From: Adiantum capillus-veneris
Lineage: Eukaryota; Streptophyta; Polypodiopsida; Polypodiales; Pteridaceae
Reading direction: 5' to 3'
DNA: 64,000 bases
Assembly: GCA_014529385.2 (NCBI GenBank)
Contig: CM043945.1
Coordinates: 3,382,312-3,446,311 of the forward strand
Shown here: in pieces, positions 20,456-31,006 of the stretch
Layout: each line of letters begins with the position of its first letter
How positions within the stretch are numbered: the stretch's first letter is position 1
Program-made: the position numbers and the translations under genes
Notes under the pieces: generated by a model
What the model saw: the letters and a program-made list of their open reading frames with translations, nothing else
Databases searched by the model: none
Told to the model about the DNA's origin: nothing

Positions 20456-21700
20456 TGCTTTCGTCTTGACTCCCTTGTTGTACGTGTTTAGTGATAACTC
20501 TAATTGCTTGCCTCAATGCTAATAAAAATTATTAGCACCCTTGTGTCGGTCTTTTTCGCTTGAGGTCCTTCAACTTTTGTGGATGCCTTAATCTCTGAGT
20601 TTTTTGAACTAGGCTTTGCTTGCACTGCTTGAACTTCTTAGCTCCCTTGCTTGCCAAGGCTGATACTGACTTGTCTGGCTGCTTGCTTTGCCTAGAGCTA
20701 TGAAGAGGGCCTAGATTTGTCTGGAGCTTTGTGATAAGTTATGCCACTTACCACTATACTGCAATGACTGCTCCCTTCATAGCGATTCTTGAGTTGAGCT
20801 AACCTGTGTTCACTCTAGCACACAATCTGCAAAATTTTATTTAGCTGGCAAACTTTTTCACAATGAATGCAAAAATTCTTAATGTGCCTTTGATGGCCAC
20901 ACTTGTTCCGTGGGCTCGGAAGTGACTTTCAAGTTCTCTATTGGCTGAACTAAACTTAAGCTAGCACAAGAGAATTATGCACAAGTTGCAGTGATTTGCT
21001 AGCAAAAATCTTGTGTTAAAGTTCTCCAAAACTTGCAACTGTTGTTGCAAAATCAAGAGTCCTTGTGTATGGTCTTACTGCTACCAAATTTGTGTATGGA
21101 CGCTCAAATTTTACACTAGGCCGTAGTTAACTTTTACACCTTCCCGCGGGTGACCAATGGTTTTCCCAAAAGATAATTTCAATATGCTAACTTAGCAGTC
21201 TTTAATGGTCAATTAGATGGTCTAGAGACCAAATCTGGTTTCAAATTTCAGCTTTTCGATGATGAAAATCTCACATGCACTCGTGTCCGCTCCAGGTCGA
21301 TTTGAGCGGTCTGTTTCAGAGCCTGGGTTGACTCTAGGCGATGACCTCGCTTATGGCTCACTAGCCCCTCTCCTAGGGAAAATTCAAAACTATGTTCAAA
21401 ACCGTGACCGTTTTCTCACAATTCTTTCGAACTGTCGGTTTTAGACACTCTTGACTTTCGGATGCATTTTGAGGCCTTAAACGACGTTTTTTTCCAAAGT
21501 TGACCTATATGGTTGCCAAAGTCATACATTTAGTTCAAGTTTTTCTCTAAGATATGTAGTGTCGCTCTCAGGCTACGTGTTGATATAAAAACTTTTCCAA
21601 TCCAATACTGTTTGTGAAAGTTATGGCCAAAATAGTGAAATGCAGTTTAGAATGGTCAAAATGAGTCCAAATTCAATTTTAAAAGAAGATTTGGGATCCC
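20456..21700 (-). other. Leader of element B, no genes seen
   Basis: Non-coding sequence between the palindrome array and the gag-like start. I see no motif beyond A/T-rich stretches and scattered CTTGC/GCTTGC words. Confidence 0.5.
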
Positions 21701-21761
21701 TGTGACACTGTGAACACCCCTGTATGGTCAAAATTACAGTTGGACCCTAAAACTGGCCTGG

Positions 21762-24342
21762 AGACATCCTACGGGTAGGATGTCTTTTTGCTCAAAATTG
21801 AATAAAATTTGGTCTAGAGACTTCCCTTGGTGTGTTGAACCCATAGGTATCCTCTCTTTTTGTTTCTGACACCTCTAGGCTGGTCAACTGCTCAAGAATC
21901 TGTTTCAGAAGCTAGATGTCCGATCTGGTGAATTTTCAAGTCAAATCAGCTCCAAATTGGATCAAACTTGACTAGCAGGCTTATATAAGGCTATACAACA
22001 CTATGGTATGGTCATAGTAGGGTTTTGGCCTCAAAATCATGCAAGAGACATCCTACGGGTAGGATGTTTATTTGCTCAGAATTGGCCCAAATTTGAACCT
22101 AAGACTCTCCCTGTGTCAACAACCCAATGGTATGCTCAGATTTGGGCAGATTTGGGTTTGGATGCCAAAAGCTCCCAAAGCTGGCTATTCTTGCCTTTGT
22201 CTAGTAAAAAACGCTAAAGTCCACTTCACCCCAGTTTTACTCATCCAACTGAGATGAAACTTGTCACATACACTCAATACAACATTTAGAACATGCATAT
22301 GATGTCAACTTATGGTTTGGTCTCAAAACCACCCCTTGTACACAATTTGGGTAGGATGTCTGGCAATTCTCGTCTTTTGCCTTTAATCTGTCAAAATAAG
22401 GTCAAATTCCTGGTTTGAGAGTGTAAGTAGGGTAAAACCTACCTTCTAAACACTCTGGTAACCTCAGAATTGCAAAATTATGCCCAGATCACCCACCCTG
22501 TAGACATCCTACGGGTAGGATGTCTATTGCCTATTTTTTCAGATTGAAGTGCTCTTGATGCTTCCTTATGGTCACAGCAAGTGCTAGTAAGCTCCACAAA
22601 TGAGAAAAATGCGCAAAAATCAATTACTTCAAGCACTTTATGAAATTTTTACATTTTTTTAACTCCGCCTTTTGGCTTTTGGTCAACCAAAATATGGAAA
22701 AACACTCAAGTCAACATGTTCCTAGGGTAAAACCTACCCTCTGAACACACTGGTGGTCTCAGAATTCCCAAATTCCTGCCCAAAAACCCCCTGGAGACAT
22801 ACTACACCCAATTTTTTTTCTGCTCAGAATGAAGCAAGATCTAGTCCAGAGATTCTTCTCAAGTTTAACAACACAATGATATGCTCAGAAATTCAATTGG
22901 ATGTCAAAATCATCCCAAACGAGCAATTTATGAGTTTTTCGTTTTTTGACTTCGCCTTTTGACTTTTGGACATCAAAAACATGGGAAAACACTCAACACG
23001 TACTTGGGGTAAAAACTACCCTCTGAACACACTGGTGGTCTCAGAAATTCCTAAATTCCTCCCCAAAAACCCCTTGGAGACATACTACGCCCAAATGTTT
23101 TTCTGCTCAGAATGAAGCAAGATCTAGTCCAGAGATTCTCCTCAAGTCTAGCAACACAATGATATGCTCAGAAATTCAATTGGATATCAAAAGCATCCAA
23201 AACGAGCAATTTATGAGTTTTTCTCTTTCTGACTTCGCTTTTGACTTTTGGACATAAAAAACATGGGAAAACACTCAACTCGACACGTGTTTAGGGTAAA
23301 ACCTACCTTCTGAACACATTGGTGGTCTCAGAATTCCCAAATTCCTGCCCAAAAACCCCCTGGAGACATACTACGCCCAAATTTTTTTCTTCTCAGAATG
23401 AAGTAAGATTTGGTTCAAAGGTTCCTCTTGAGTCTAGCAACACCTTGGTATGCTCAGAATTTCATTTGAATGTCAAAATCACTCCAAACAAGCAATTTAT
23501 GAATTTTTCGCTTTCTAATTTCGCCTTTTGATTTTTGGACATCAAAAACATGGGAAAACACTCAGCTCAACACGTACTTAGGGTAAAACCTACCCTCTAA
23601 ACACACTGGTGGTCTCAGAATTCCCAAATTCCTACCCAAAAACCCCCTGGAGACATCCTACAACCAAATTTTCTTTTTCTTAGAATGAAGTAAGATATGG
23701 TCCAGAGGTTCTTCTTGGTGTGTTGATTCCCAATATGTCCAAATTTGGTGATTTTGACAACTTTGAGCTAGTCAAACACTCAAGATTTTGCTTCAGATTC
23801 TAGGGTTTCCTCAAGCTATTTATTCTTTCAAATGATTTCCAATCTTGTCCAAACTTGGTGTGAAGGCTTCTTTTATGCTAAGAAACACTTTGGTTTGGTC
23901 AAAAATTGGTATGGGCCCCCAAATCTAGCCTTGAGACATGGATGTCTATTTGCTCCAAGTGATCCAATTTTTGTCCCACTTAATCCCCTAGACCCTGGAA
24001 ACACTCTGGTGATATCAGTTTTGCAAAATGTTGCCCCAAAATGGCCCTAGAGACATCCTACGCGGATGTCTCTTGCATAATTTTCGTGACTGCATTATTT
24101 CTAATGCTTTTTTATGGTCTCTACACTTGATATCAAGCACAATCAACACTAAAAAGCACAGAAATCACTCAAAACAAGCACTTTATGAAATTTTCTCGCT
24201 TTCTAGCTTCGTCTTTTGACTTTTGGACACCAAAAACATGTAAATCCACTCAACTCAACATGTTCTTAGGGTAAATGGTGACCTCATAATTTTCAAAATC
24301 TTCACAGTTTTACCTCTAGAGACATCCTACGTGTAGGATGTC
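21762..24342. repeat. Tandem palindrome array in the leader of element B
   Basis: Units of about 284 bp each carry a palindrome or its remnant with core ATCCTACGGGTAGGAT. Good copies are at 21762-21785, 22046-22069 and 22502-22525; a modified one at 24319-24342 reads CCTACGTGTAGG. Half-decayed copies lie near 22338, 22795, 23078, 23363, 23651, 23935 and 24051. The units from about 22680 to 23800 are very alike (GGTGGTCTCAGAATTCCC, AACATGGGAAAACACTCA in each), so they arose by recent tandem amplification. Compared with element A, arm base A/T is changed to C/G on both arms. Confidence 0.9.
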
Positions 24343-24864
24343 CCCAATGACAAAATTGTGATTTTTTTAGTTCTAACTTTCTCTTAAGCTCTGCCAACCC
24401 CTTTGGACTACTCACAACAATTATCAATCATCAAGCAAGCATCCAAATGCAATTTTACTTTTTCCTTGATTTTATGTTTTCACAACTTTGATGAGCCTAG
24501 TAGCAAATATGACATGCATGATATGCTCAAGATCAAAATCAGTACGTCCTACTTACTCTACTCCTACTCATCACATGGGATGGTGAAATTTTTGATGCTC
24601 AAGTCGCTTTCTAGCCTCACACGGACTCTCTAGCTGACTTTTCACCTCTTCCACCTCACCAACTCCGCATCAATCCACACCTATCTCCTACCTAATACTA
24701 CCTAAGTCGAAGGATCTAGGATAGACACATGCTCCCTAGACTCCCTCTAAGACCAAAAGAATCCACCACTCTCCGATCCTATCTAAAAGAATGAATATAC
24801 TCTGGCAAGCCAGAGGGACCTCTATCCTCTGGGACTAGTCTCAATCACCTACCTAGGGCCCTCG

Positions 24865-24882
24865 TCCCCGGCGGCGGCGCCA
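24865..24882 (-). promoter_or_regulatory. Primer-binding site, tRNA-Asp type (element B)
   Basis: Reads TGGCGCCGCCGCCGGGGA on the minus strand, next to the LTR edge at 24884. It is the same site class as in element A with another single-base change in the middle. Confidence 0.85.
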
Positions 24883-25109
24883 ATGTTGGCGGATACGCCA
24901 CGACAGACGTTAGCATAGCGAGAACCAATGTTCGGGAAAAATCATTTTCACAAACATACAAAATCCCTCCAAGACAAATCTGAATCGGAAATTTTAAAAT
25001 ACTAGCAAGTTATTTTGCAAAATTACACTATTTTTCATGTATTTTAAGAAAAAATTTCTCCTTCTTGCCCTCCCCTCAACCGGCTACTTTGATTTTGCAA
25101 CCGGCTCAA

Positions 25110-25389
25110 TGTAGACATGTAGTAGTGTTAGTGTGTATACGCGCTTCACCAGGGGCACTTTTCTCCCACTGGGTTTTTCCCCTTGGACATCCGGTGTGAA
25201 AGGACACCTTATCTCTTAGGGTTTCATATAAGCTTTGTAGCTCTGAGTTTGTACACATTATTATTATTCCAATACATAGAGAGAGACTACAGAGATCTCG
25301 TACACAAGCTCTGTGTTTTCTCCTTCTCCATCTTCTTCCTACTCTGAGTTGCTGTCTTCCTTCTGTTTCCTGTTTCATCATCTTCAACA
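25110..25389 (+). repeat. 5' LTR of the intact copia
   Basis: 280 bp, TGTAGACATG to CTTCAACA. It contains the plant copia motif CCCACTGGGTTTTTCC and a short internal tract of ATT repeats. Confidence 0.97.
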
Positions 25390-25391
25390 AT

Positions 25392-25403
25392 TGGTATCAG
25401 AGC
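25392..25403 (+). promoter_or_regulatory. Primer-binding site of the intact copia
   Basis: TGGTATCAGAGC, complementary to the 3' end of plant initiator tRNA-Met, two bases after the 5' LTR. Confidence 0.95.
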
Positions 25404-25788
25404 AAGGTGATTTCCAGAGCCTCTACTTGCGTTTTCGCGTCCGCGCGCGCAATCGCAGTTTTCAGGCAGTTTTCGGAAAATTTGTTCGTGGGAGCATCCT
25501 CGACGTTCCGGGAGTATTCTGAGCAGGCGACCTGGAGTTTTACCCCCCTTTCGAAGCCGTTCGAGCCCTCAGAATTTCGTTCTGAGCAGCGTAGCAAAAG
25601 TTACTTTTCCGAGGCGTTTAGATCAAGAGGGTGTGCTTTTTGACAGATTTTCTTCAGGTAAACAGTTCTTTTGGGAAGCAGCTTGTCTTAGCTTTGTGCT
25701 GAGATTTTGTGTAGAGTTTTGCTTGGATTGGAGAGGAGATTTGTGAATCTCTCGGAGGTTCTTTTGCTCTCTTGTGTGCATCTACAGT

Positions 25789-28700
25789 ATGGCTCAATCT
25801 ACGGAGAAAGAGATTTTTGGTGCGTTTACATCCGAAGACAAATTGGATGGTACCAACTATTCTCTTTGGTCTTTTATGGCCAAAAATGTTTTGGTTGGTA
25901 AAGGATTGTGGGATTATGTATCTGGAGATGAAGTTCGTCCAGGTAGCATTGCATCTGCCACGCCTGGTCGTGGTGCAGCTGTTGGTGCAGGACCCTCACA
26001 AGTCACTCCAGAGCAAAAGAGATGGGATACTAAAGATGCACAGGCTATGGCTGTGATTGCCTTAACCATAAAGAGGACAATCACACCACATATCAGATCT
26101 TGCAGAACTTCTGAGGATGCTTGGAACACTCTGCAAGCTATGTTTGGAGGAAGAAACGCTGCCAGAATAGAGTTTTTGAAGAAACAACTTGACAAAATAC
26201 AGATGGACGAAGGTGACGATATTGTCGAGCATCTTACAAAAATCAGGGATCTTAAAGAGCAATTGCTTAGCATTGATGAAGTGATTCCAGAGAAGGACTT
26301 GGTTTCCAAAACACTCAATTCACTACCACCATCTTATTTGACTTTTCAGACTTCTTTGACTCTGTCTTTGCGAGCTAATCCTGACCCTCTTTATTTTGAA
26401 GAGTTAGTGGCTTTGCTATTGCAGGAGGATCAATCACGTAAGAACAAGTCTTTACAGGTGGATGGTATGGATCATGCTCTTGTTGTACAGAACAAAAACA
26501 GGGGTAAAGAGAGTGCTCATCACTCCAAGTTTAGTGCAGGACAATTTTCAGAGAAGTCTAAAGGTGATTCCGACAAGTCCAAGAAGAAAGGTAAATGTCA
26601 CTACTGCAAGAAACCTGGTCACTACATTAGTGAGTGTAAAAAGCGAATTGCTAAAGAAAAGAAGAAAGAGTCAAGTTTGGTTGTTTCAGCTTCTGGTGAT
26701 TCTTCTACAGCTAAAGAAGAGTCTGCAAACTTTGTGCAGGATTCTTATGCTTTTGTAGTATGTTCAAATTTTTCTGCTTACAGTGTTGACAAGACACAAA
26801 TGATTTGGTACTTTGATAGTGGTGCATCCAGGCATATTACTTCAAGGAAGAATTTGTTTTGTTCATTGGATGCAGCTCCAGCAGGAAAGAAGGTGACATG
26901 TGCAAATAATGCTTCTTATCCAATCAAAGGCGTTGGTAAGATTTTGATTACCATTTCAGATGGTTCAGATTTATGCTTGCCAGATGTCTTATATGTTCCA
27001 GGGATCAAGAAGAATTTGTTGTCTGTATCCTCTCTTGCAAAAAATGGTCTTCGGGTCATTTTTGAGGATGACAGATGTGTTGTACGAGATCGAGAGAATG
27101 GTTATTCTCTTATCACTACAGGTACGCTGGAAAATGGACTATTTGTGCTAGATCGTTATGAAAAGCAGATTCAGGTATGTATTGCAGAAACAAAGACTCA
27201 GGCCATGCAGGATGCTGAGTTGTGGCATGCTAGATTTGGGCATGTTGGTTATGGCAGTTTGATGACTTTACAACGTCATAATATGGTGCATGATTTGTCT
27301 TTATTGGAGATGCCACCAAGACATGTATGTGAAGGTTGCGTTCTTGGAAAGATGCACAGATTTGCATTTTCGCAGGATGGTTCAGTTAGAGCGACACGAA
27401 AGTTGCAGCTTGTACACAGTGATGTATGTGGTCCTATGAGGACGCCATCTATAGGAAACAGCCTTTATTTTGTGACCTTCATTGATGACTTTTCCAGGTT
27501 TTGTTGGGTGTATCCACTCAAAGCAAAGTCAGATGTGTTTGCAGTTTTTCAACATTATGTCGCCATGGTTGAAAATGAAACAGGTTGCAAAGTACAGACT
27601 CTTCGTACCGATCGAGGAGGTGAATACATGTCAGGTGCATTTAAGGATTTTTTGGGAAAGAAAGGCATTAAACACCAATGCACTATGCCATACACACCAC
27701 AACAGAATGGTGTTGCAGAAAGGAAGAACAGGTCTTTAATGGAGACGGCTAGATGTATGCTCAAGGCTAAGAGTTTGCCTCATAAGCTATGGATGGAGGC
27801 AGTTGCTTGTGCAGCACATGTTTTGAACAGGTGTCCTACTCGTGCCTTGAAGACCATTACTGCATATGAAGCTTGGTATGACAAAAAACCTTCAGTCAGT
27901 TATCTTCGTGTTTTTGGTTGTCTTGCTTATGCTCACATCCCTCAGCAGTTACGTGGAAAGCTTGATGATAAGGCAATCAAATGTATATTTGTGGGGTACA
28001 GTAGTGGAAGTAAAGGTTATAGACTTTACAATCCTGCTACAAACAAGATTTTTGAAAGTCGCGATGTAATTTTTGCAGAAACTACTGCTCAACCTATGGT
28101 TGCTTTTGATGTACCTCATATGCAGACACATGATGTATTTGAAGATTTGCTTCCTTCTTTTGTGGAGAATCAAGAATCACAACAGGTTGATAATCTTGAT
28201 CAATCTTTTGATCAGCATGTGACACCTCATGATGTAGAGGAAATTGTGCGTGAAGAGCAAGAAGTTCTCAGGGAAGAAAGAACCTTGCCTAAATGGGTTC
28301 AGAAAACTTTGCAGGATAGCAAGTTGGATGCACCGTTGCCACGAAAAACACGTGCTAGTACTACTTTTGGCAGAGAGCAAGTAGATTTGGCTTGCTTTAG
28401 CACTCTTTGTGATGCAGATGAGCCTGATTCATTTGAACAAGCTTTAGAGTGTGTTCAGTGGAAAGATGCTATGCAGCAAGAAATTGATTCTATTCATAAG
28501 AATCATACATGGGATCTAGTGGACTTGCCTACAGGTAAAAAGCCTATCGGTACAAAGTGGGTTTTTAAGGTAAAAAGGAAACAAGATGGTACTGTTGACA
28601 GGTACAAAGCAAGGCTTGTGGCAAAAGGCTATGCGCAACAGAAAGGCATAGATTATGATGAAACCTTTGCTCCTACTTCTCGTGCGTCCACAGTTAGATC

Positions 28701-29970
28701 ACTAGTTGCAATTGCTGCTCATCATGGTTGGAAAGTGCATCAGTTGGATATCAAAACTGCTTTTTTGAATGGTGATTTGCAGGAAGAAGTTTATGTAAGT
28801 CAACCAAGTGGTTTTGTTGTAAAAGGTCAAGAGCAAAAGGTATGTAGATTGCGTAAAGCTTTGTATGGTCTCAAACAGGCTCCAAGAGCATGGTATGAGA
28901 AGATACATACTTATTTGATTGGCCAGGGATTTCACAATAGTCCAACAGAAAGTACTTTGTATGTCAAAAAGAGAGATGGAGTTCTCATTATGCTAACACT
29001 TTATGTGGATGATATGCTTCTTACAGGCAATAGTGCAGATGAAATTGAAGCGTTTAAAGATGCTTTGAGAAAAACCTTTGAGATGTCTGATCTTGGTTTG
29101 CTACATTATTACTTGGGTATTCAGTTTGTGCAATCAGAAGATGGCATATACATGTTGCAGGCAAAATATTTGCATAAAATTTTGGACAAGTTTGGTATGC
29201 AAAATTGTAAGCCAATCTCTACACCCGTAGAAACTGGATCAAAGTTGAGCATGCACGATGCTGGAGAACCTTTTGATGTACATACTTATGCAGCAGCGGT
29301 TGGTTGCTTGATATATTTGGCAGGCAACACTCGTCCAGACATTCAATTTGGGGTTTCACAAGCAAGCAGATTTATGCACAGCCCAGGTATGCATCATTGG
29401 CAGGCTGTGAAGCGCATACTTCGTTACCTTTCAGGTACCCCTAATCTTGCCATGTTCTTTCCAAGGGGGGATATGTATGGAAAGCACAATTCTATGCAGC
29501 TTCTTGGTTACAGCGATTCAGATTGGGCTGGTGATTTTGACACACGACATTCCACAAGTGGCAATTGTTTTTTCTTGGGAAATGCATGTATATCTTGGCT
29601 AAGCAAGAAGCAACCCACAGTGGCTACATCAACTTGTGAAGCTGAGTACAGGGCAGCTTTCACGGCAACAGTTGATTGTGTATGGATACGCAGGTTATTG
29701 GCAGATCTTTGTGAGTGTCAGCAGGCACCCACTACCATTTTCACTGACAGTCAGAGTGCTATGGCATTTGCAAGGAATCCAGTATTTCATGCAAGAACAA
29801 AGCACATAGAGGTTCACTACCACTATGTCAGGGAAAGGCTACATGCAGGGGAGATCACACTAACTTACTGTCCTACACAGGATAACATTGCAGATCTATT
29901 TACGAAGGCGTTATCACGAGAAAAGTTTGAAGCTTTCCGAAAAGCTTTGGGCTTACTCTCATACACATGA
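25789..29970 (+). CDS. Copia gag-pol polyprotein
   Basis: One frame of 1393 residues. I chose the ATG at 25789 (MAQSTEKEIF, context AGTATGG) rather than one five codons upstream. Domains in order: gag region (LDGTNYSLWSFMAKN), zinc knuckle CHYCKKPGHYISEC about residue 270, protease with WYFDSGAS (Asp 343), integrase with an HH-CC zinc finger (WHARFGHVG...CEGC) and catalytic Asp 545, Asp 608, Glu 644, reverse transcriptase with YVDD at 1072-1075, RNase H with SDSDWAG (Asp 1243) and a C-terminal ADLFTKAL. Gene order protease-integrase-RT-RNase H is diagnostic of Ty1/copia. No stop or frameshift is present, and all catalytic residues are in place, so the protein may be functional. I could not assign the lineage within copia. 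Confidence 0.97.
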   Translation: MAQSTEKEIFGAFTSEDKLDGTNYSLWSFMAKNVLVGKGLWDYVSGDEVRPGSIASATPGRGAAVGAGPSQVTPEQKRWDTKDAQAMAVIALTIKRTITPHIRSCRTSEDAWNTLQAMFGGRNAARIEFLKKQLDKIQMDEGDDIVEHLTKIRDLKEQLLSIDEVIPEKDLVSKTLNSLPPSYLTFQTSLTLSLRANPDPLYFEELVALLLQEDQSRKNKSLQVDGMDHALVVQNKNRGKESAHHSKFSAGQFSEKSKGDSDKSKKKGKCHYCKKPGHYISECKKRIAKEKKKESSLVVSASGDSSTAKEESANFVQDSYAFVVCSNFSAYSVDKTQMIWYFDSGASRHITSRKNLFCSLDAAPAGKKVTCANNASYPIKGVGKILITISDGSDLCLPDVLYVPGIKKNLLSVSSLAKNGLRVIFEDDRCVVRDRENGYSLITTGTLENGLFVLDRYEKQIQVCIAETKTQAMQDAELWHARFGHVGYGSLMTLQRHNMVHDLSLLEMPPRHVCEGCVLGKMHRFAFSQDGSVRATRKLQLVHSDVCGPMRTPSIGNSLYFVTFIDDFSRFCWVYPLKAKSDVFAVFQHYVAMVENETGCKVQTLRTDRGGEYMSGAFKDFLGKKGIKHQCTMPYTPQQNGVAERKNRSLMETARCMLKAKSLPHKLWMEAVACAAHVLNRCPTRALKTITAYEAWYDKKPSVSYLRVFGCLAYAHIPQQLRGKLDDKAIKCIFVGYSSGSKGYRLYNPATNKIFESRDVIFAETTAQPMVAFDVPHMQTHDVFEDLLPSFVENQESQQVDNLDQSFDQHVTPHDVEEIVREEQEVLREERTLPKWVQKTLQDSKLDAPLPRKTRASTTFGREQVDLACFSTLCDADEPDSFEQALECVQWKDAMQQEIDSIHKNHTWDLVDLPTGKKPIGTKWVFKVKRKQDGTVDRYKARLVAKGYAQQKGIDYDETFAPTSRASTVRSLVAIAAHHGWKVHQLDIKTAFLNGDLQEEVYVSQPSGFVVKGQEQKVCRLRKALYGLKQAPRAWYEKIHTYLIGQGFHNSPTESTLYVKKRDGVLIMLTLYVDDMLLTGNSADEIEAFKDALRKTFEMSDLGLLHYYLGIQFVQSEDGIYMLQAKYLHKILDKFGMQNCKPISTPVETGSKLSMHDAGEPFDVHTYAAAVGCLIYLAGNTRPDIQFGVSQASRFMHSPGMHHWQAVKRILRYLSGTPNLAMFFPRGDMYGKHNSMQLLGYSDSDWAGDFDTRHSTSGNCFFLGNACISWLSKKQPTVATSTCEAEYRAAFTATVDCVWIRRLLADLCECQQAPTTIFTDSQSAMAFARNPVFHARTKHIEVHYHYVRERLHAGEITLTYCPTQDNIADLFTKALSREKFEAFRKALGLLSYT

Positions 29971-30007
29971 TGATCTGCTACCTTGTACGGATTCACACTA
30001 TCACTAC

Positions 30008-30017
30008 AGGGGGGATT
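30008..30017 (+). promoter_or_regulatory. Polypurine tract of the intact copia
   Basis: AGGGGGGATT immediately before the 3' LTR; primes plus-strand DNA synthesis. Confidence 0.85.
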
Positions 30018-30297
30018 TGTAGACATGTAGTAGTGTTAGTGTGTATACGCGCTTCACCAGGGGCACTTTTCTCCCACTGGGTTTTTCCCCTTGGACATCC
30101 GGTGTGAAAGGACACCTTATCTCTTAGGGTTTCATATAAGCTTTGTAGCTCTGAGTTTGTACACATTATTATTATTCCAATACAGAGAGACAGACTACAG
30201 AGATCTCGTACACAAGCTCTGTGTTTTCTCCTTCTCCATCTTCTTCCTACTCTGAGTTGTTGTCTTCCTTCTGTTTCCTGTTTCATCATCTTCAACA
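30018..30297 (+). repeat. 3' LTR of the intact copia
   Basis: 280 bp, same length as the 5' LTR. Differences are two substitutions near 30185-30192 and one near 30260. Confidence 0.97.
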
Positions 30298-30636
30298 CTC
30301 AAGGCTAAGCTGAGGCACACTTTTCCTGAACACTGGCGAGAACTCACCTAACATATAATGTCAACTATGGACGGAGCTCAACCCGCAGGTGCGTGGAAGC
30401 AAGCAAAGGGTGTCAACCTCTACTCGACCAACTAATGACTACTTCCTACAGAGATATCAAATCTACATGCCATCGGTTCTGTGAATGTGAGTCTCCTATG
30501 ATTCTACCACAAGACTAAAGCCCATTAGACATTCTCGAAACGTTACAAAACTTGAGGGATATCCTATCAACACCAATAGGCCACTCTCCCTAAGTCCGTG
30601 ACCCAAAACCCTACCCAAAAACACCGGTGCAGAATC

Positions 30637-30647
30637 ACGTAGGATGT
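30637..30647. promoter_or_regulatory. Palindrome half-site inside LTR2
   Basis: ACGTAGGATGT matches the right arm of the element B palindrome (GTAGGATGT, nine bases). After removing the insertions it lies about 336 bp from the inner LTR edge. Confidence 0.65.
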
Positions 30648-30999
30648 TTGACAGGTTTTTGCAGGTCAATGTTTCCCAAAACTAAGATGCCTAATGCGTA
30701 GCTTTACTCACTCTGATCGCGTGGATATGCTAAAATGCAAAAACGGACAACGTTTACTCATCGAAACTCCAAAAGTAGCTTGCAGGTGAATCTGCCAAAA
30801 CACATATGAACGCACGTGATGTAAGCATCAACGCGTAGCTCTCCTCGTGGGCAACACGCTGCTGCTCTCCGTTTGCGATTCCAACCACCGTAGCTCTTGT
30901 AGCACACACACACACTCTCTCTCACTCTCTCGTAGTCTCCCAGTTGACACAAAAGATAAGATTATTAGAAGTCCCCTTACAAAGCTTTAGGTTTTGGTT

Positions 31000-31006
31000 T
31001 ATATAC
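31000..31006 (-). promoter_or_regulatory. TATA box of LTR2
   Basis: GTATATAA on the minus strand, at the position equivalent to the LTR1 and LTR3 boxes. Confidence 0.55.

Larger units (their letters stand above)
25110..30297 (+). mobile_element. Intact young Ty1/copia retrotransposon, 5188 bp
   Basis: Two 280-bp LTRs (25110-25389 and 30018-30297) differ at about three bases, roughly 99% identity. A perfect 5-bp target duplication CTCAA flanks it (25105-25109 and 30298-30302). It has an initiator-tRNA-Met primer site at 25392-25403, a purine tract before the 3' LTR, and one uninterrupted polyprotein frame. All features expected of an autonomous element are present; it is the youngest insertion that can be dated here. 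Confidence 0.97.
24926..30335. mobile_element. hAT-like MITE, 217 bp, split by the intact copia element
   Basis: Terminal inverted repeats CAATGTTCGGGAAAA (24926-24940) and TTTTCCTGAACACTG (30321-30335) match at 13 of 15 bases. They are flanked by a perfect 8-bp duplication GCGAGAAC at 24918-24925 and 30336-30343. An 8-bp duplication with a CA(G)TG end is characteristic of the hAT superfamily. After removing the copia and one copy of its target duplication, 217 bp remain, with no coding capacity, so it is non-autonomous. Confidence 0.85.

Noticed and set aside
25106-25390. Minus-strand ORF repeated at 29993-30298
   Set aside because: It lies wholly in the copia LTRs, antisense to the element; its repetition merely reflects the LTR pair.
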